Positions 42,206-51,108 of a stretch of 54,371 nt of DNA are shown here, piece after piece. Within the stretch, counting starts at the first letter, position 1; each line of letters opens with the position of its first letter. Source of the stretch: Pseudomonas sp. MF4836 (GTDB lineage Bacteria; Pseudomonadota; Gammaproteobacteria; Pseudomonadales; Pseudomonadaceae); assembly GCF_002018875.1 (NCBI RefSeq), contig NZ_MVOL01000025.1:1-54371 (forward strand). Reading direction: 5' to 3'. The translations under genes were made by a program, and so were the position numbers. The notes beneath the pieces are model-generated. The model was given only the letters and a program-made list of their open reading frames with translations. It made no database searches and was not told the DNA's origin.

Positions 42206-43444
42206 ATGAAATCCAGAGTATTTCCAGGGTGGTATGTGGTGGGTGCGGCGCATGTGCTGCTGACCCTGATTTTTGGCGCGGCGTACTCCTTTGGCGCGTT
42301 CTTCGTGCCCATTCAGGACAGCTTTGCCGTCGGGCGCTTTTCCGTGGCCTCGGTGTTTTCACTGACGGCATTTATCTATTACGGCGCCGGGGTTTTTTCC
42401 GGGGCCCTGGCCGATCGCACCTCGCCCCGGGCCGTGGTGGGGGCCGGGGTGGTGTTGCTGGCCCTGGGTTTTTTCTTCAGCAGCTATGCGTCCGGCTCGT
42501 TGTCGCTGTTTATTGCCCTGTTCTGCTCGCTGGTCGGGCTGGGTGTCGGCCTGGTGTATGTGCCCCTGGTCGCGACCGTGCAGCGCTGGTTTGTTATCCA
42601 GCGCAACCAGGCGTCGGGCATCGCGCTGGCGGGCACCGGGGTCGGTACGTTTATCGGGCCGGTGGCGGCCGGTTTGCTGATGCAGCACCTGTCGTGGGAG
42701 TCGACCCTGCGCATCTTTGCCCTGGTGATAGCCCTGGTTGGCTTGCCCATGGCGCTGCTGGTCCGGCGCTCGCCCCAGGCCCTGGGCCTGTTGCCGGATG
42801 GCGCCAGGCCCGGCGTCGGCGCGCCGGGCCCGGGTGTTGGCACGTCTCAGGGCATGCGCCTGGGGGAAGCCCTCGGCACGGCGCGTTTCTGGTGTTACTT
42901 CGTGGCGGTTTTCCTGGGTTCCGTGGGGCTGTTCAGCGCCCTGGTGCATATCAACCCTTATGCACGGGCGCTGGGCGTATCGAGCGCGCAGGCCAACCTG
43001 TTCATTGGCCTGATCGGCGTCGGCAATATTGCCGGGCGCCTGTTTTTAGGGCGCCTGGGTGACCGCATTGGCGCCCACCGCCTGCTGCTGGTACTGACCC
43101 TGATCCTGGGCGGGCTCAATGGGCTGTGGCTGGGCGCCCAGACCCCGGTGACCCTCGGCCTGTTCGCGCTGTTGTTCGGCCTGGCCAATGGCGGTTGCAT
43201 CGCCCTCTATCCGTCTGTGGCGGCTGGCTGGTTCGGCACCGCAAACCTGGGGGCCATCCTCGGTGCGCTGTATGTCTCGGTGGGCGTTGCGGCGTTGGCC
43301 GGAGGCAGTCTGGGCGGGCTGCTGTTCGATCTGTACCAGAGCTACAGTGCAACCATCGCCCTGGGCGCGTTGTGCGCTTTAGCCTCGGCGGCCTTTCTGC
43401 AACTCGCCGTTCGTCGCAATGGCAGCGCTCCGATCCACGCGTAA
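42206..43444 (+). CDS. OFA (oxalate/formate antiporter)-family MFS transporter
   Basis: 412 residues from MKSRVFPGWYVVGAAHVLLTL; the upstream frame extension of 22 residues is hydrophilic and arginine-rich, so this ATG is preferred. Twelve membrane segments; the loop between helices 2 and 3 has ADRTSPRAVVGAG (motif A) and helix 4 has RNQASGIALAGTGVGTFIGP. A monocarboxylate or dicarboxylate is the expected class of substrate. No metabolic partner is next to it: the following dehydrogenase has its own Anr box. Confidence 0.86.
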   Translation: MKSRVFPGWYVVGAAHVLLTLIFGAAYSFGAFFVPIQDSFAVGRFSVASVFSLTAFIYYGAGVFSGALADRTSPRAVVGAGVVLLALGFFFSSYASGSLSLFIALFCSLVGLGVGLVYVPLVATVQRWFVIQRNQASGIALAGTGVGTFIGPVAAGLLMQHLSWESTLRIFALVIALVGLPMALLVRRSPQALGLLPDGARPGVGAPGPGVGTSQGMRLGEALGTARFWCYFVAVFLGSVGLFSALVHINPYARALGVSSAQANLFIGLIGVGNIAGRLFLGRLGDRIGAHRLLLVLTLILGGLNGLWLGAQTPVTLGLFALLFGLANGGCIALYPSVAAGWFGTANLGAILGALYVSVGVAALAGGSLGGLLFDLYQSYSATIALGALCALASAAFLQLAVRRNGSAPIHA

Positions 43445-43506
43445 GCCCCGCAATAGAGCGCTGGGCAGGCTTCAGGGAGCATCCGCGGCTGTCAATCCGC
43501 GCTTTG

Positions 43507-43520
43507 TTGACCATGATCAA
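43507..43520. promoter_or_regulatory. Anr/FNR box before the alcohol dehydrogenase
   Basis: TTGAC-CATG-ATCAA matches the consensus TTGAT-N4-ATCAA in 9 of 10 fixed bases and lies about 65-75 bases before the dehydrogenase start, a normal distance for activation under low oxygen. Confidence 0.75.
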
Positions 43521-43583
43521 CCCCTGGGTGGCGCCTGGGGCGCAGCCTGTAGTGATCGCTCAATCCAACAGGAGATCATGCTC

Positions 43584-44657
43584 ATGGCCAAGATGAAGGC
43601 GGCGGTATTCGTCGAGAAAAACCGGATCGTGCTCGAAGACAAGACCATCCCCGAGGTCGGCCCGCTGGATGCGCTGGTGCGCATTACCACCACCACCATC
43701 TGCGGCACCGACGTGCACATCCTGCGCGGCGAATACCCGGTGGCCAAGGGCCTGACCATCGGCCACGAACCGGTGGGCATCATTGAACGCCTGGGTTCCC
43801 AGGTGCGCGGGTTCAGCGAGGGGCAGCGGGTGATTGCCGGCGCCATCACCCCCAGCGGCCAGAGTTTCGCCTGCCTCTGCGGCTGCGGCGCCCAGGATGG
43901 ACCCGATACCCGCCACGGTTTCCGTGCCGCCGGCGGCTGGAAGTTCGGCAACACCATCGACGGCTGCCAGGCCGAATACGTGCTGGTGCCGGATGCCCTG
44001 GCCAACCTGTGCCCGATCCCCGATGGCCTCAGCGACGAACAGGTGCTGATGTGCCCGGACATTATGTCCACCGGGTTCTCCGGGGCCGAGCGCGGCGCGG
44101 TGGATATCGGCGACACGGTGGCGGTGTTCGCCCTAGGGCCGATCGGCCTGTGTGCGGTGGCCGGGGCGCGGCTCAAGGGCGCGACCACCATCATCGGCAT
44201 CGACACCGTGGCCGAGCGCATGCAGGTCGCCCGTGGCCTGGGCGCGACCCATGTGGTGGATTTCAAGAACGGCGACGTGGTGCAGCAGATCATGGCCCTG
44301 ACCCAGGGTCGTGGGGTGGACGTGGCCATCGAGGCGCTCGGCACCCAGGGCACCTTCGAGTCGGCGCTGCGGGTGCTGCGCCCGGGCGGCACGCTGTCGA
44401 GCCTGGGGGTGTATTCCAGCGACCTGCATATCCCTCTCGATGCCTTTGCCGCCGGCCTTGGCGACCTGAGCATCGTCAGCACCCTGTGCCCGGGCGGCAA
44501 GGAGCGCATGCGGCGCTTGATGGAAGTGGTCGCCAGCGGCTGCGTCGACCTCTCGCCACTGGTCACCCACCGCTTCAAGCTGGATGACATCGAGGCCGCT
44601 TATGAGCTCTTCGCCCATCAGCGCGATGGCGTCATGAAGATTGCCATTACCCCCTGA
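43584..44657 (+). CDS. Zinc-dependent alcohol dehydrogenase (medium-chain)
   Basis: 357 residues from MAKMKAAVFVEKNRIV; the ATG at 43584 is 9 bases after GGAG, while ATGs at 43578 and 43593 are alternatives. Catalytic-zinc ligands are visible in CGTDVHILRG and IGHEPVG; the Rossmann region has FALGPIGLCAVAGARLKGATTIIGID. The loop where structural-zinc cysteines usually sit is unusual (FACLCGCGAQDGPDTRHG), with three cysteines close together. NAD(P)-dependent oxidation of a secondary or short-chain alcohol is likely. The Anr box upstream and the Anr-boxed stress gene downstream suggest use at low oxygen. Confidence 0.89.
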   Translation: MAKMKAAVFVEKNRIVLEDKTIPEVGPLDALVRITTTTICGTDVHILRGEYPVAKGLTIGHEPVGIIERLGSQVRGFSEGQRVIAGAITPSGQSFACLCGCGAQDGPDTRHGFRAAGGWKFGNTIDGCQAEYVLVPDALANLCPIPDGLSDEQVLMCPDIMSTGFSGAERGAVDIGDTVAVFALGPIGLCAVAGARLKGATTIIGIDTVAERMQVARGLGATHVVDFKNGDVVQQIMALTQGRGVDVAIEALGTQGTFESALRVLRPGGTLSSLGVYSSDLHIPLDAFAAGLGDLSIVSTLCPGGKERMRRLMEVVASGCVDLSPLVTHRFKLDDIEAAYELFAHQRDGVMKIAITP

Positions 44658-44687
44658 GTGGCGGATGACGCTCGGCGCGGCACTGGC

Positions 44688-44701
44688 TTGATGGAGATCA
44701 A
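44688..44701. promoter_or_regulatory. Anr/FNR box before the universal stress protein gene
   Basis: TTGAT-GGAG-ATCAA is a perfect match to the Anr/FNR consensus, 66-80 bases before the Usp start and just after the dehydrogenase stop. Confidence 0.85.
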
Positions 44702-44767
44702 GTGCCGCGCCGGCAGAGCGCTCACCATGGGCTCCATACCCGACACTCAAGGTCATGGAGAGAAAAA

Positions 44768-45679
44768 ATGAGCCAGTATCAGCGCCTGTTGTTGATCGTC
44801 GACCCCGAGCAGCACCGCTCACCCGCCGCGCGGCGTGCCGCCGCCCTGGCCCTGGCCAGTGAGGCGAGCTTGCATGCGCTGATATTTGTCGAGCCGCCGC
44901 CGCGCATCCACCTGTGGGAAGAGCGCATGAGTGACGCGGCGCGCGAGCGTTACCTGCAACGGGCCGAACACTGGTTGCAGGTGGAGGCGCAGTGGATGCG
45001 CGAGCAGGGGGTCAAGGTCACCACCCAGGTGGTCTGGACCGCCGAGCCGCTCAAGGACATGTTGCAGTATGTCGCGGAGTTTCAGCCGGACCTGCTGATC
45101 AAGGACGTGGTGCTGGAATCGGCACTGAAGCGCGCGTTCGTGACCCCCATCGATTGCCACCTGCTGCGCGAATGCCCGGTGCCGGTGCACCTGGTCAATC
45201 AGGTGGCCCATGCGCTGCCACGGCGCATCGTTGCCGCCGTCGACCCGGCCGATCCCAACACCCTGATCAGCGGCCACAACGGCCAGATTATCCAGACCGC
45301 CAATGCCCTGGCCCTGCAATGCGACGCGCAGTTGCACCTGCTGTACGCCTACGACCTGACTCCGGCCTTCAACCCCGAGGTGCCGATGACGGCGTCCGCC
45401 TGGGCCAGCAACATCATGGAAGAGTTGCGCGAATCCCTGCACCGCGCCTTTATCGCCCTGGCCGAGCAATACGGGGTGCGGCCCGAACAGCGGCATTTCG
45501 TCATGGGCCCGCCGGTGCCGACCATCGCCGAGTTCGTCGACGAGTTCCTGGTGGACGTGGTGGTCATGGGCACCGTGCACCGTAGCGGCTTTGGCCGGCT
45601 GATCGGCAGCACCACCGAGCGTGCGCTGTACTCGATGCCCGGCAGCGTGCTGGCGGTCAAGCCCCTGGGCCAGGGGTAG
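44768..45679 (+). CDS. Tandem universal stress protein (UspE-like)
   Basis: 303 residues from MSQYQRLLLIVDPEQHRSPAAR behind GGAGAG. Two Usp domains are fused: the first (1-150) is degenerate, the second (about 150-303) ends with VVVMGTVHRSGFGRLIGSTTERALYSMPGSVLAVKP, containing the G-x2-G-x9-G-S/T ATP-binding pattern. UspE-type proteins support survival under stress and oxygen lack; the perfect Anr box matches that. Not in the dehydrogenase operon, though read-through is possible. Confidence 0.92.
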   Translation: MSQYQRLLLIVDPEQHRSPAARRAAALALASEASLHALIFVEPPPRIHLWEERMSDAARERYLQRAEHWLQVEAQWMREQGVKVTTQVVWTAEPLKDMLQYVAEFQPDLLIKDVVLESALKRAFVTPIDCHLLRECPVPVHLVNQVAHALPRRIVAAVDPADPNTLISGHNGQIIQTANALALQCDAQLHLLYAYDLTPAFNPEVPMTASAWASNIMEELRESLHRAFIALAEQYGVRPEQRHFVMGPPVPTIAEFVDEFLVDVVVMGTVHRSGFGRLIGSTTERALYSMPGSVLAVKPLGQG

Positions 45680-45697
45680 GCCCGGCCCGGCGCCGGG

Positions 45698-47779
45698 TCA
45701 CGGCAGTTTCTTGCAGCGCTCCGCCGCCGGACGCGGGTGGCCGAACAGGTAGCCCTGGAAGTGCGAACAGCCTTCGGCCTGCAACTGGTTGAACTTTTCG
45801 TGGGTCTCCACACCTTCGGCGGTGGTCTTGATCAGCAGGCTGCTGCTCATCCCGGTGATGGCGCGGATGATCGACAGCGCCTCGCGGCTCTGGCCCATGT
45901 CCTTGACAAAGGATTTGTCGATCTTGATCCGGTCGAAGGGGAACGAGCGCAGGTAGCCCAGTGACGAATAGCCGGTGCCGAAGTCATCGAGGGCGATGCA
46001 CACCCCCAATTCCTTGAGGGCCTGCAAGGTGCGCAGGTTGCCTTCGCTGTTGTCCAGCAGCACCGACTCGGTGATCTCCAGTTCCAGGCGCGACGGTGCC
46101 AGCCCCGAGTCGGCCAGGGCCAGTTGCACGATGCCCAGCAGATCGTTGTTCTTGAATTGGATCGGCGACAGGTTGACCGCCACCGATTGCTCGGTGGCCC
46201 AGCTCGCGGCTTCCTGGCAGGCCAGGTTCAGGGCGCGGGCGCCGATCTCGTGGATCAGCCCGGTTTCTTCGGCGATGGGGATAAAGTCCATCGGCATGAT
46301 CAGCCCCTTGCTCGGGTGCTGCCAGCGCATCAGGGCCTCGTAGCCGGAAATCTGCTGGTCGTGCTGGCCGATGATCGGCTGGTAATACAGCTGCAACTGC
46401 CCCAGGTGCAGGGCGGTGCGCAGGTCGGTCTCCATCACGCGGCGCCGGCGTGCCGCTTCATCCAGCTCGGCGCGGAACAGTTCATAGCGGTTGCGGCCGT
46501 TGCGCTTGGCTTCATACAGCGCCATGTCGGCGTAGCGCAGCAGTTGCTCCGGGGTGTTGTGGTCGTCGGGAGCGATGGCGATGCCCAGGCTCAGGCCCAC
46601 GGCAAAGCTGTGGCCATCGATCAGGAAGGGCGGGGCGACTGCCTCGATCAAGCGGCGCGCGGTGCTCTGGGCGTCTTCGGCACTGGCGAGGTGGGGCAGG
46701 ACAATGGCGAACTCATCGCCCCCCAGCCGCGCCAGGGTGTCCTGGTCGCGCAGCACGCCGCGCAGGCGCTGGCCCAGGGCCCGCAGCAGGCGATCGCCGA
46801 AGGCATGGCCCAGGGCGTCGTTGATGTTCTTGAAATTGTCCAGGTCCAGGCACAGCGCCGCCGTCAGGTTCTGCCGCCGGCTGCCTTCCTTGAGGGCTTC
46901 GTCGAGGCAGGCATGGAACAGGGTGCGGTTGGGCAGGCCGGTGAGTTCGTCGTGGTGGGCCATGTGATGGATCTGGGCATGGGCGGCGATTTCATCGGTG
47001 ACGTCATCGGCGATCTGCAACACATAGTTGCCACGGGCCTCGGTGCTTTTGCTGAGCAGGGTGCGGGTGCGCAGGGTGCGCGTGCCCGACTGGGTGTCCA
47101 GGCGATCTTCGGTCAGGTGCAGGCCGTCGTGGTGCAGGCAATGCTCGGTGAGATGTTCGATATAGCCGGCGATGGCCGGCGCCATGCAGTCGCTGGCGGT
47201 GCGCCCGATCATGTGCCGGCGCTCGTTGCCGAACAGGCGTTCGGCCTGGGGATTGGCCAGCAGGATCTGCCGCGTGGCGACGTCCTGCACCATGACGCTG
47301 GACGGGATGTTGGAGATCACCGAATCGAGGAACATCGACAGCGAGGCCATTTTCTCGCTTTGGCTTTCCGCCAGTTCCTTGGCCTGCAGCAGGTCCATTT
47401 CATATTGGCGGCGTTCGGTGATGTCGCGGGTGATTTTGGCGAAGCCGACCAACTGCCCGTCATCGTCATGGATGGCATCGATCACCACACGGGCCCAGAA
47501 CGAGCTGCCGTCCTTGCGCAGGCGCCAGCCCTCGGCTTCGAAGCGCCCGGTGTCGCGGGCGGTATCCAGGTTCTGTTGCGGGGTCTGGGCAGCCTGTTCC
47601 ACGGGGTCGTAAAACACCGAGAAATGCTCGCCGACGATTTCTTCCGAGGTGTAGCCCTTGGCCCGTTGGGCCCCGGCATTCCAGTTACAGACGATGCCGT
47701 CCGGGGTCAGCCTATAAATGGCGTAGTCGATCACGCTCTGTACCAGCAGGCGGTACATCACATCGGAGTTTTCTATCAT
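45698..47779 (-). CDS. PAS-PAS-GGDEF-EAL cyclic-di-GMP protein
   Basis: 693 residues from MIENSDVMYRLLVQSVIDYAIY. A longer frame reaches 47863, but the first PAS domain begins here. Two PAS domains (about 10-120 and 145-255) are joined by a short coiled coil. The GGDEF domain is intact (RLGGDEFAIVL, 353-357) with an RxxD inhibitory site (RDQD) five residues before it. The EAL domain is intact (GYEALMRW, 481-483; DDFGTGYSSLGYL). Both activities are therefore possible; phosphodiesterase, tuned by the PAS sensors, is the common outcome. No membrane segment. It converges on the Usp gene. Confidence 0.93.
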   Translation of the reverse strand: MIENSDVMYRLLVQSVIDYAIYRLTPDGIVCNWNAGAQRAKGYTSEEIVGEHFSVFYDPVEQAAQTPQQNLDTARDTGRFEAEGWRLRKDGSSFWARVVIDAIHDDDGQLVGFAKITRDITERRQYEMDLLQAKELAESQSEKMASLSMFLDSVISNIPSSVMVQDVATRQILLANPQAERLFGNERRHMIGRTASDCMAPAIAGYIEHLTEHCLHHDGLHLTEDRLDTQSGTRTLRTRTLLSKSTEARGNYVLQIADDVTDEIAAHAQIHHMAHHDELTGLPNRTLFHACLDEALKEGSRRQNLTAALCLDLDNFKNINDALGHAFGDRLLRALGQRLRGVLRDQDTLARLGGDEFAIVLPHLASAEDAQSTARRLIEAVAPPFLIDGHSFAVGLSLGIAIAPDDHNTPEQLLRYADMALYEAKRNGRNRYELFRAELDEAARRRRVMETDLRTALHLGQLQLYYQPIIGQHDQQISGYEALMRWQHPSKGLIMPMDFIPIAEETGLIHEIGARALNLACQEAASWATEQSVAVNLSPIQFKNNDLLGIVQLALADSGLAPSRLELEITESVLLDNSEGNLRTLQALKELGVCIALDDFGTGYSSLGYLRSFPFDRIKIDKSFVKDMGQSREALSIIRAITGMSSSLLIKTTAEGVETHEKFNQLQAEGCSHFQGYLFGHPRPAAERCKKLP

Positions 47780-47986
47780 CGTCAGGGTCTCGAAACGGGT
47801 ATTGGCCAGACCGCTTACAGGGGCAACACACGCCTGCGGGTGGGGCTCAAAAAGAGGCCGCACTGAATAGCAAACAGGTTTTTGTCTGACAATGGTTCTT
47901 TAGTACAGGTTTTGTCGGGTTCAGCGCTGTACTTGAGGCTCGGGAGCAGGGCTGTCAGAGGGACGTGGCACCGGGCCGCACACAGC

Positions 47987-48019
47987 AAAACGGCCTTGAT
48001 CCGGGAGGATTCAAGGCCG
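47987..48019 (-). terminator. Rho-independent terminator of the copper-chaperone operon
   Basis: On the minus strand CGGCCTTGA (48019-48011) pairs with TCAAGGCCG (47999-47991), followed by TTTT. It lies 22 bases past the PCu(A)C stop. Confidence 0.82.
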
Positions 48020-48040
48020 CTGGCATTACCCGATCAAGGC

Positions 48041-48529
48041 TCAGTGCTGCATGTGGTGCTCAGGCATGTTCAGCGCCCGCACCGGCGCCTGGAGCTGGAT
48101 CGACTCCTGCTCGCCCTTGGCGTTCTGCACCGTCAGGGTCAGCGGCACCTGGTCGCCTTCCTTCACCTGGGCCACCAGGTCGATCAGCATCACGTGATAG
48201 CCGTGGGGGTCGAAGTTGACCGCCTTGCCGGCCGGCAGGTCCACCGCTTGCACGGCTTCCATGCGCATCACGTCGTTGTTCATGCTCGATTGGTGGATCT
48301 GCACGGTCTTGGCCACCGGCGATTGCACGCTCAGCAGTTTGCTGTCGCTGTCGGCGGTCAGGGTCATGAACGCGCCGGTGGCCTGCTGGCCGGGCACGGT
48401 GGCGCGGACCCAGGCGTCGTCGACCCGGGTCTGGGCCGAGGCGTGCCAGGCCAGGCCCAGCAGCGAAAGAATGGCCACGGCCTGTTTGGCGCGGCGGGCA
48501 AAAGCAGGGTTACGAGGGGCGGGGTGCAT
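48041..48529 (-). CDS. PCu(A)C copper chaperone
   Basis: 162 residues from MHPAPRNPAFARRAKQAVAIL; the signal peptide ends near ASA-Q (30-33), so it is periplasmic. The family metal motif H-x10-M-x21-H-x-M is perfect: H79, M90, H112, M114. Extra methionines (M83, M88) and a C-terminal tail rich in H and M (PEHHMQH) may bind more copper. PCu(A)C delivers Cu(I) to the CuA/CuB sites of cytochrome oxidase together with SCO1. Its start overlaps the SCO1 stop (TGATG), so the two are translationally coupled. Confidence 0.95.
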   Translation of the reverse strand: MHPAPRNPAFARRAKQAVAILSLLGLAWHASAQTRVDDAWVRATVPGQQATGAFMTLTADSDSKLLSVQSPVAKTVQIHQSSMNNDVMRMEAVQAVDLPAGKAVNFDPHGYHVMLIDLVAQVKEGDQVPLTLTVQNAKGEQESIQLQAPVRALNMPEHHMQH

Positions 48530-49134
48530 CAGCAGACCTCCATCACGGTAAGCAGATCTTCCGCGCATTCCTGCGCGGTCAGGGAAGGGGACAGCCCCAG
48601 GCGCAGTACGCCGCGGGAGTCGAAGACAAAACTGGTGGCGCTGTGGGACAGGGTGTAGGTCGAGCCGCTGGGGATCTTTTCATAGAACACGCCGAACTCC
48701 TTGGCGGTCTCCGCGGTTTCTTCCAGGGTGCCGTACAGCGCCTCGAAACTGGGGTCGAAGGCCTTGACGTAGGCCTTGAGTACCTCGGGCGTATCGCGCT
48801 CCGGGTCCAGGGTGATGAAGATCACCTGCAGGCGATCACCGTCGCGCCCCATCAACTTCTTGGCCTGCACCGCCCGCGCCAGTGCCGTGGGGCAGACCGC
48901 CGGGCATTGGGTGAAGCCGAAGAAGACCATGGGCATCAGGCCCCGGTAGCTCGACAGCAGCTTCTGATTGCCGTCGGTGTCGCGCAGCTTGAAGGTCCGG
49001 CCGAGGATCTTGTCGCTCAAGTCCTTGCCGTACTTGTAGGAGAGTTTGCTGCTGCTGTCGCAGCCGGCGAGCAGGCCCAGGCCCAGCAGGCCCATGCCGG
49101 CAATCACTTTGCGGCGGGTGACTAAAACACTCAT
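48529..49134 (-). CDS. SCO1/SenC-type copper-binding lipoprotein
   Basis: 201 residues with a lipoprotein signal (LGLLAGC, cysteine 25). The thioredoxin-like domain has the copper motif CPAVC (C77, C81) and the distant histidine H164 in LSHSATSF. It assembles the CuA site of cytochrome c oxidase, or acts as a thiol reductase in this process, on the periplasmic side of the membrane. First gene of the pair with the PCu(A)C chaperone. No oxidase genes are in the window. Confidence 0.94.
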   Translation of the reverse strand: MSVLVTRRKVIAGMGLLGLGLLAGCDSSSKLSYKYGKDLSDKILGRTFKLRDTDGNQKLLSSYRGLMPMVFFGFTQCPAVCPTALARAVQAKKLMGRDGDRLQVIFITLDPERDTPEVLKAYVKAFDPSFEALYGTLEETAETAKEFGVFYEKIPSGSTYTLSHSATSFVFDSRGVLRLGLSPSLTAQECAEDLLTVMEVC

Positions 49135-49497
49135 GCATTACTGCCCTTTGCCAAGGCTGGCAGTCGAAGAAGGCCAGGCGGTGGGTTTGTTTCAAGGCCG
49201 CGGATATTAACAAACCCCGGGCCGTTGGGGCGCCGGAGCACGACGACAGGTCACCGCGGCCCGCCCCCGAACCGCCACGCCAGGCCCTGGATCAACGCTG
49301 CGCCGGCAGCCCTCGCGACCACCTGAAAAACCGCGCAGGCACTGCTGTGGGCGGGCTGCACGCAGACCATGGAAAAACCGGCGGTGGGCAGATGCGGTTT
49401 GCGCAAGGCTGGCCCCATGCCTGTTCCATGCGACATTGCGCCGCAGGCGCGCGGGCAGCGCCGCCGCTGACCCTGTAACCCCAGTAACTGTGGGGTT
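49135..49497. other. Gene-free stretch between the SCO1 gene and the KaiC operon
   Basis: 363 bases of GC-rich DNA without a supported gene. The left end should hold the SCO1 promoter. At the right, AACCCCA (49477-49483) and TGGGGTT (49491-49497) form a hairpin directly after the stop of the minus-strand kinase gene, without a T-run; it may be a weak terminator. Confidence 0.55.
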
Positions 49498-51099
49498 TCA
49501 GGCTTCGACTGTGCACCCCAGCAGCGGCAACTTGAGCACGAACTGACTGCCCAGGCCCGGCCCGGCACTGTGGGCCGAGACGTGGCCGTCGTGGGCCAGC
49601 ACCAGCTCGCGGACCACCGTCAGGCCGATGCCGAGCCCACCGCCATCGAACTTCATGGCGTGCACATCCTGCACATAGGGCTCGAAGATAAAAGGCAGCA
49701 TGGCGGCCGAGATGCCGATCCCGGTGTCGCTGATGATGACTTCCACGGCCCCCTCGGCGACATGCACCGAAAGCGCGATCTCACCTTCCAGCGGTGTGTA
49801 CTTGGAGGCATTGCCCAACAGGTTGCCGAAGATCTGCGCCAGGCGCAGCGAGTCGCCGTTGACGGGGATTTCCTGTTTCGGCAGTTGCACCCTGATCTGC
49901 TGCCGGCGCAGTTCCATTGCCTCATGGCAGGTTTCCAGGGCCTCGGTGATGATCACGCCGAGGTCGATCGGCTGCCGGTCCAGGCGCAACTTGCCGGCAC
50001 TGACCCGGGACACGTCCACCAGGTCTTCCACCAGCCGCGACATATGCCGCACCTGGCGCTCGATGATTGCCTGGATCCGCGGCAGCTCCTCATGCTTGAG
50101 GCGCAACAGCATGCCGGCCGTCAGGCTCAGCGGGGTCAAGGGGTTTCGCAGTTCATGGGCGACCTTGGCCAACAGGTCCTTCTGCTGCAGAAACGCCTGC
50201 TCGGCCCCCGATTGCAGCTGTTGGGCGCTGAGGGCGGCCATCACCAGCTGCTCGTTGGCCTCGCGCAATTGCCCGATATGCAGGTGTTCCGCTTCATTCC
50301 CGCGCCGGTCGTGGCTGATGTCACCGAAGGGCGCTGGCAGGGCGATGCCCGGCAGCAGGTGTGGGTCGTGAAACTCGAAACCGCCGCTGCCCTGGCGCTT
50401 GGCCCGATACATGGCGGCGTCGGCCTGGTCGATCAGTTGCTGCGGGTGCTCGGCGTCATCGGGGTACAGGCAGATGCCGATGCTGACTTTCAGGCTCAAC
50501 TCGTGCTGGCCGACGTGGTACGGCGTACTCAGGGAACTGATGATTTTTTCCACGACCCGGGTCGCATCGGCCTTGCGCGACACGTTATTGAGCAGGATCA
50601 GGAACTCGTCGCCGCCGTAGCGGCTCACGGTGTCGGTCTCGCGAACCGAGGCCTTGAGGCACTGCGCGACTTGCTTGAGCATCGCATCGCCTACCCCATG
50701 GCCCAGGCGATCGTTGATCACCTTGAAGTCGTTGAGGTCGAGAAACAGCAGGGCAAAGCCATCGCCCAGGCGCACCGCGTTGGCGATGGCGTGTTCGATG
50801 CGGGTGAGCAATTGCCGGCGGTTGGGCAGGTTGGTCAGGTCATCGATGCCGATCGAGTGGGAGATCTCGTGCAGCGCCTTGGCCGCCGTCTGCGCCTCGT
50901 CCTGAGCCCGCAGCAGGCGGATCACCAGTTCCTGGTTGGCCTCCAGCAACGTATTCGCCGGGCCGCGCTGCGCCTGCACCACCTCATCCTGCAGGCGTGC
51001 CAGGGTCGCCCGCACTTCCAGCGTCTGCACCCGCAACTGCGCCAGCTCTTGCTGAGCGGCAGTCAGTGAGCGCGGGTTATCGCTGCGGGCATCGTTCAT
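49498..51099 (-). CDS. Fused diguanylate cyclase - histidine kinase
   Basis: 533 residues with no membrane segment. An N-terminal coiled coil (about 10-80) leads to a GGDEF domain (85-245) with intact GGDEF (162-166) and an RxxD inhibitory site (R153-D156). After a second helical linker comes a histidine kinase: H-box KVAHELRNPL (H315), N-box IFGNLLGNASKYT (near 426-434), G1 DTGIGIS (458-464) and G2 GGGLGIGL (487-494). The order GGDEF then kinase is uncommon. It is the third gene of the KaiC operon, 9 bases after kaiC. No receiver domain is attached or adjacent. Confidence 0.91.
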   Translation of the reverse strand: MNDARSDNPRSLTAAQQELAQLRVQTLEVRATLARLQDEVVQAQRGPANTLLEANQELVIRLLRAQDEAQTAAKALHEISHSIGIDDLTNLPNRRQLLTRIEHAIANAVRLGDGFALLFLDLNDFKVINDRLGHGVGDAMLKQVAQCLKASVRETDTVSRYGGDEFLILLNNVSRKADATRVVEKIISSLSTPYHVGQHELSLKVSIGICLYPDDAEHPQQLIDQADAAMYRAKRQGSGGFEFHDPHLLPGIALPAPFGDISHDRRGNEAEHLHIGQLREANEQLVMAALSAQQLQSGAEQAFLQQKDLLAKVAHELRNPLTPLSLTAGMLLRLKHEELPRIQAIIERQVRHMSRLVEDLVDVSRVSAGKLRLDRQPIDLGVIITEALETCHEAMELRRQQIRVQLPKQEIPVNGDSLRLAQIFGNLLGNASKYTPLEGEIALSVHVAEGAVEVIISDTGIGISAAMLPFIFEPYVQDVHAMKFDGGGLGIGLTVVRELVLAHDGHVSAHSAGPGLGSQFVLKLPLLGCTVEA

Positions 51100-51108
51100 A
51101 AGTGCCGC

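Noticed and set aside
49477..49497. Hairpin after the GGDEF-kinase gene as a strong terminator
   Set aside because: A 7-bp stem without a T-run on either strand; noted only as a possible weak terminator.
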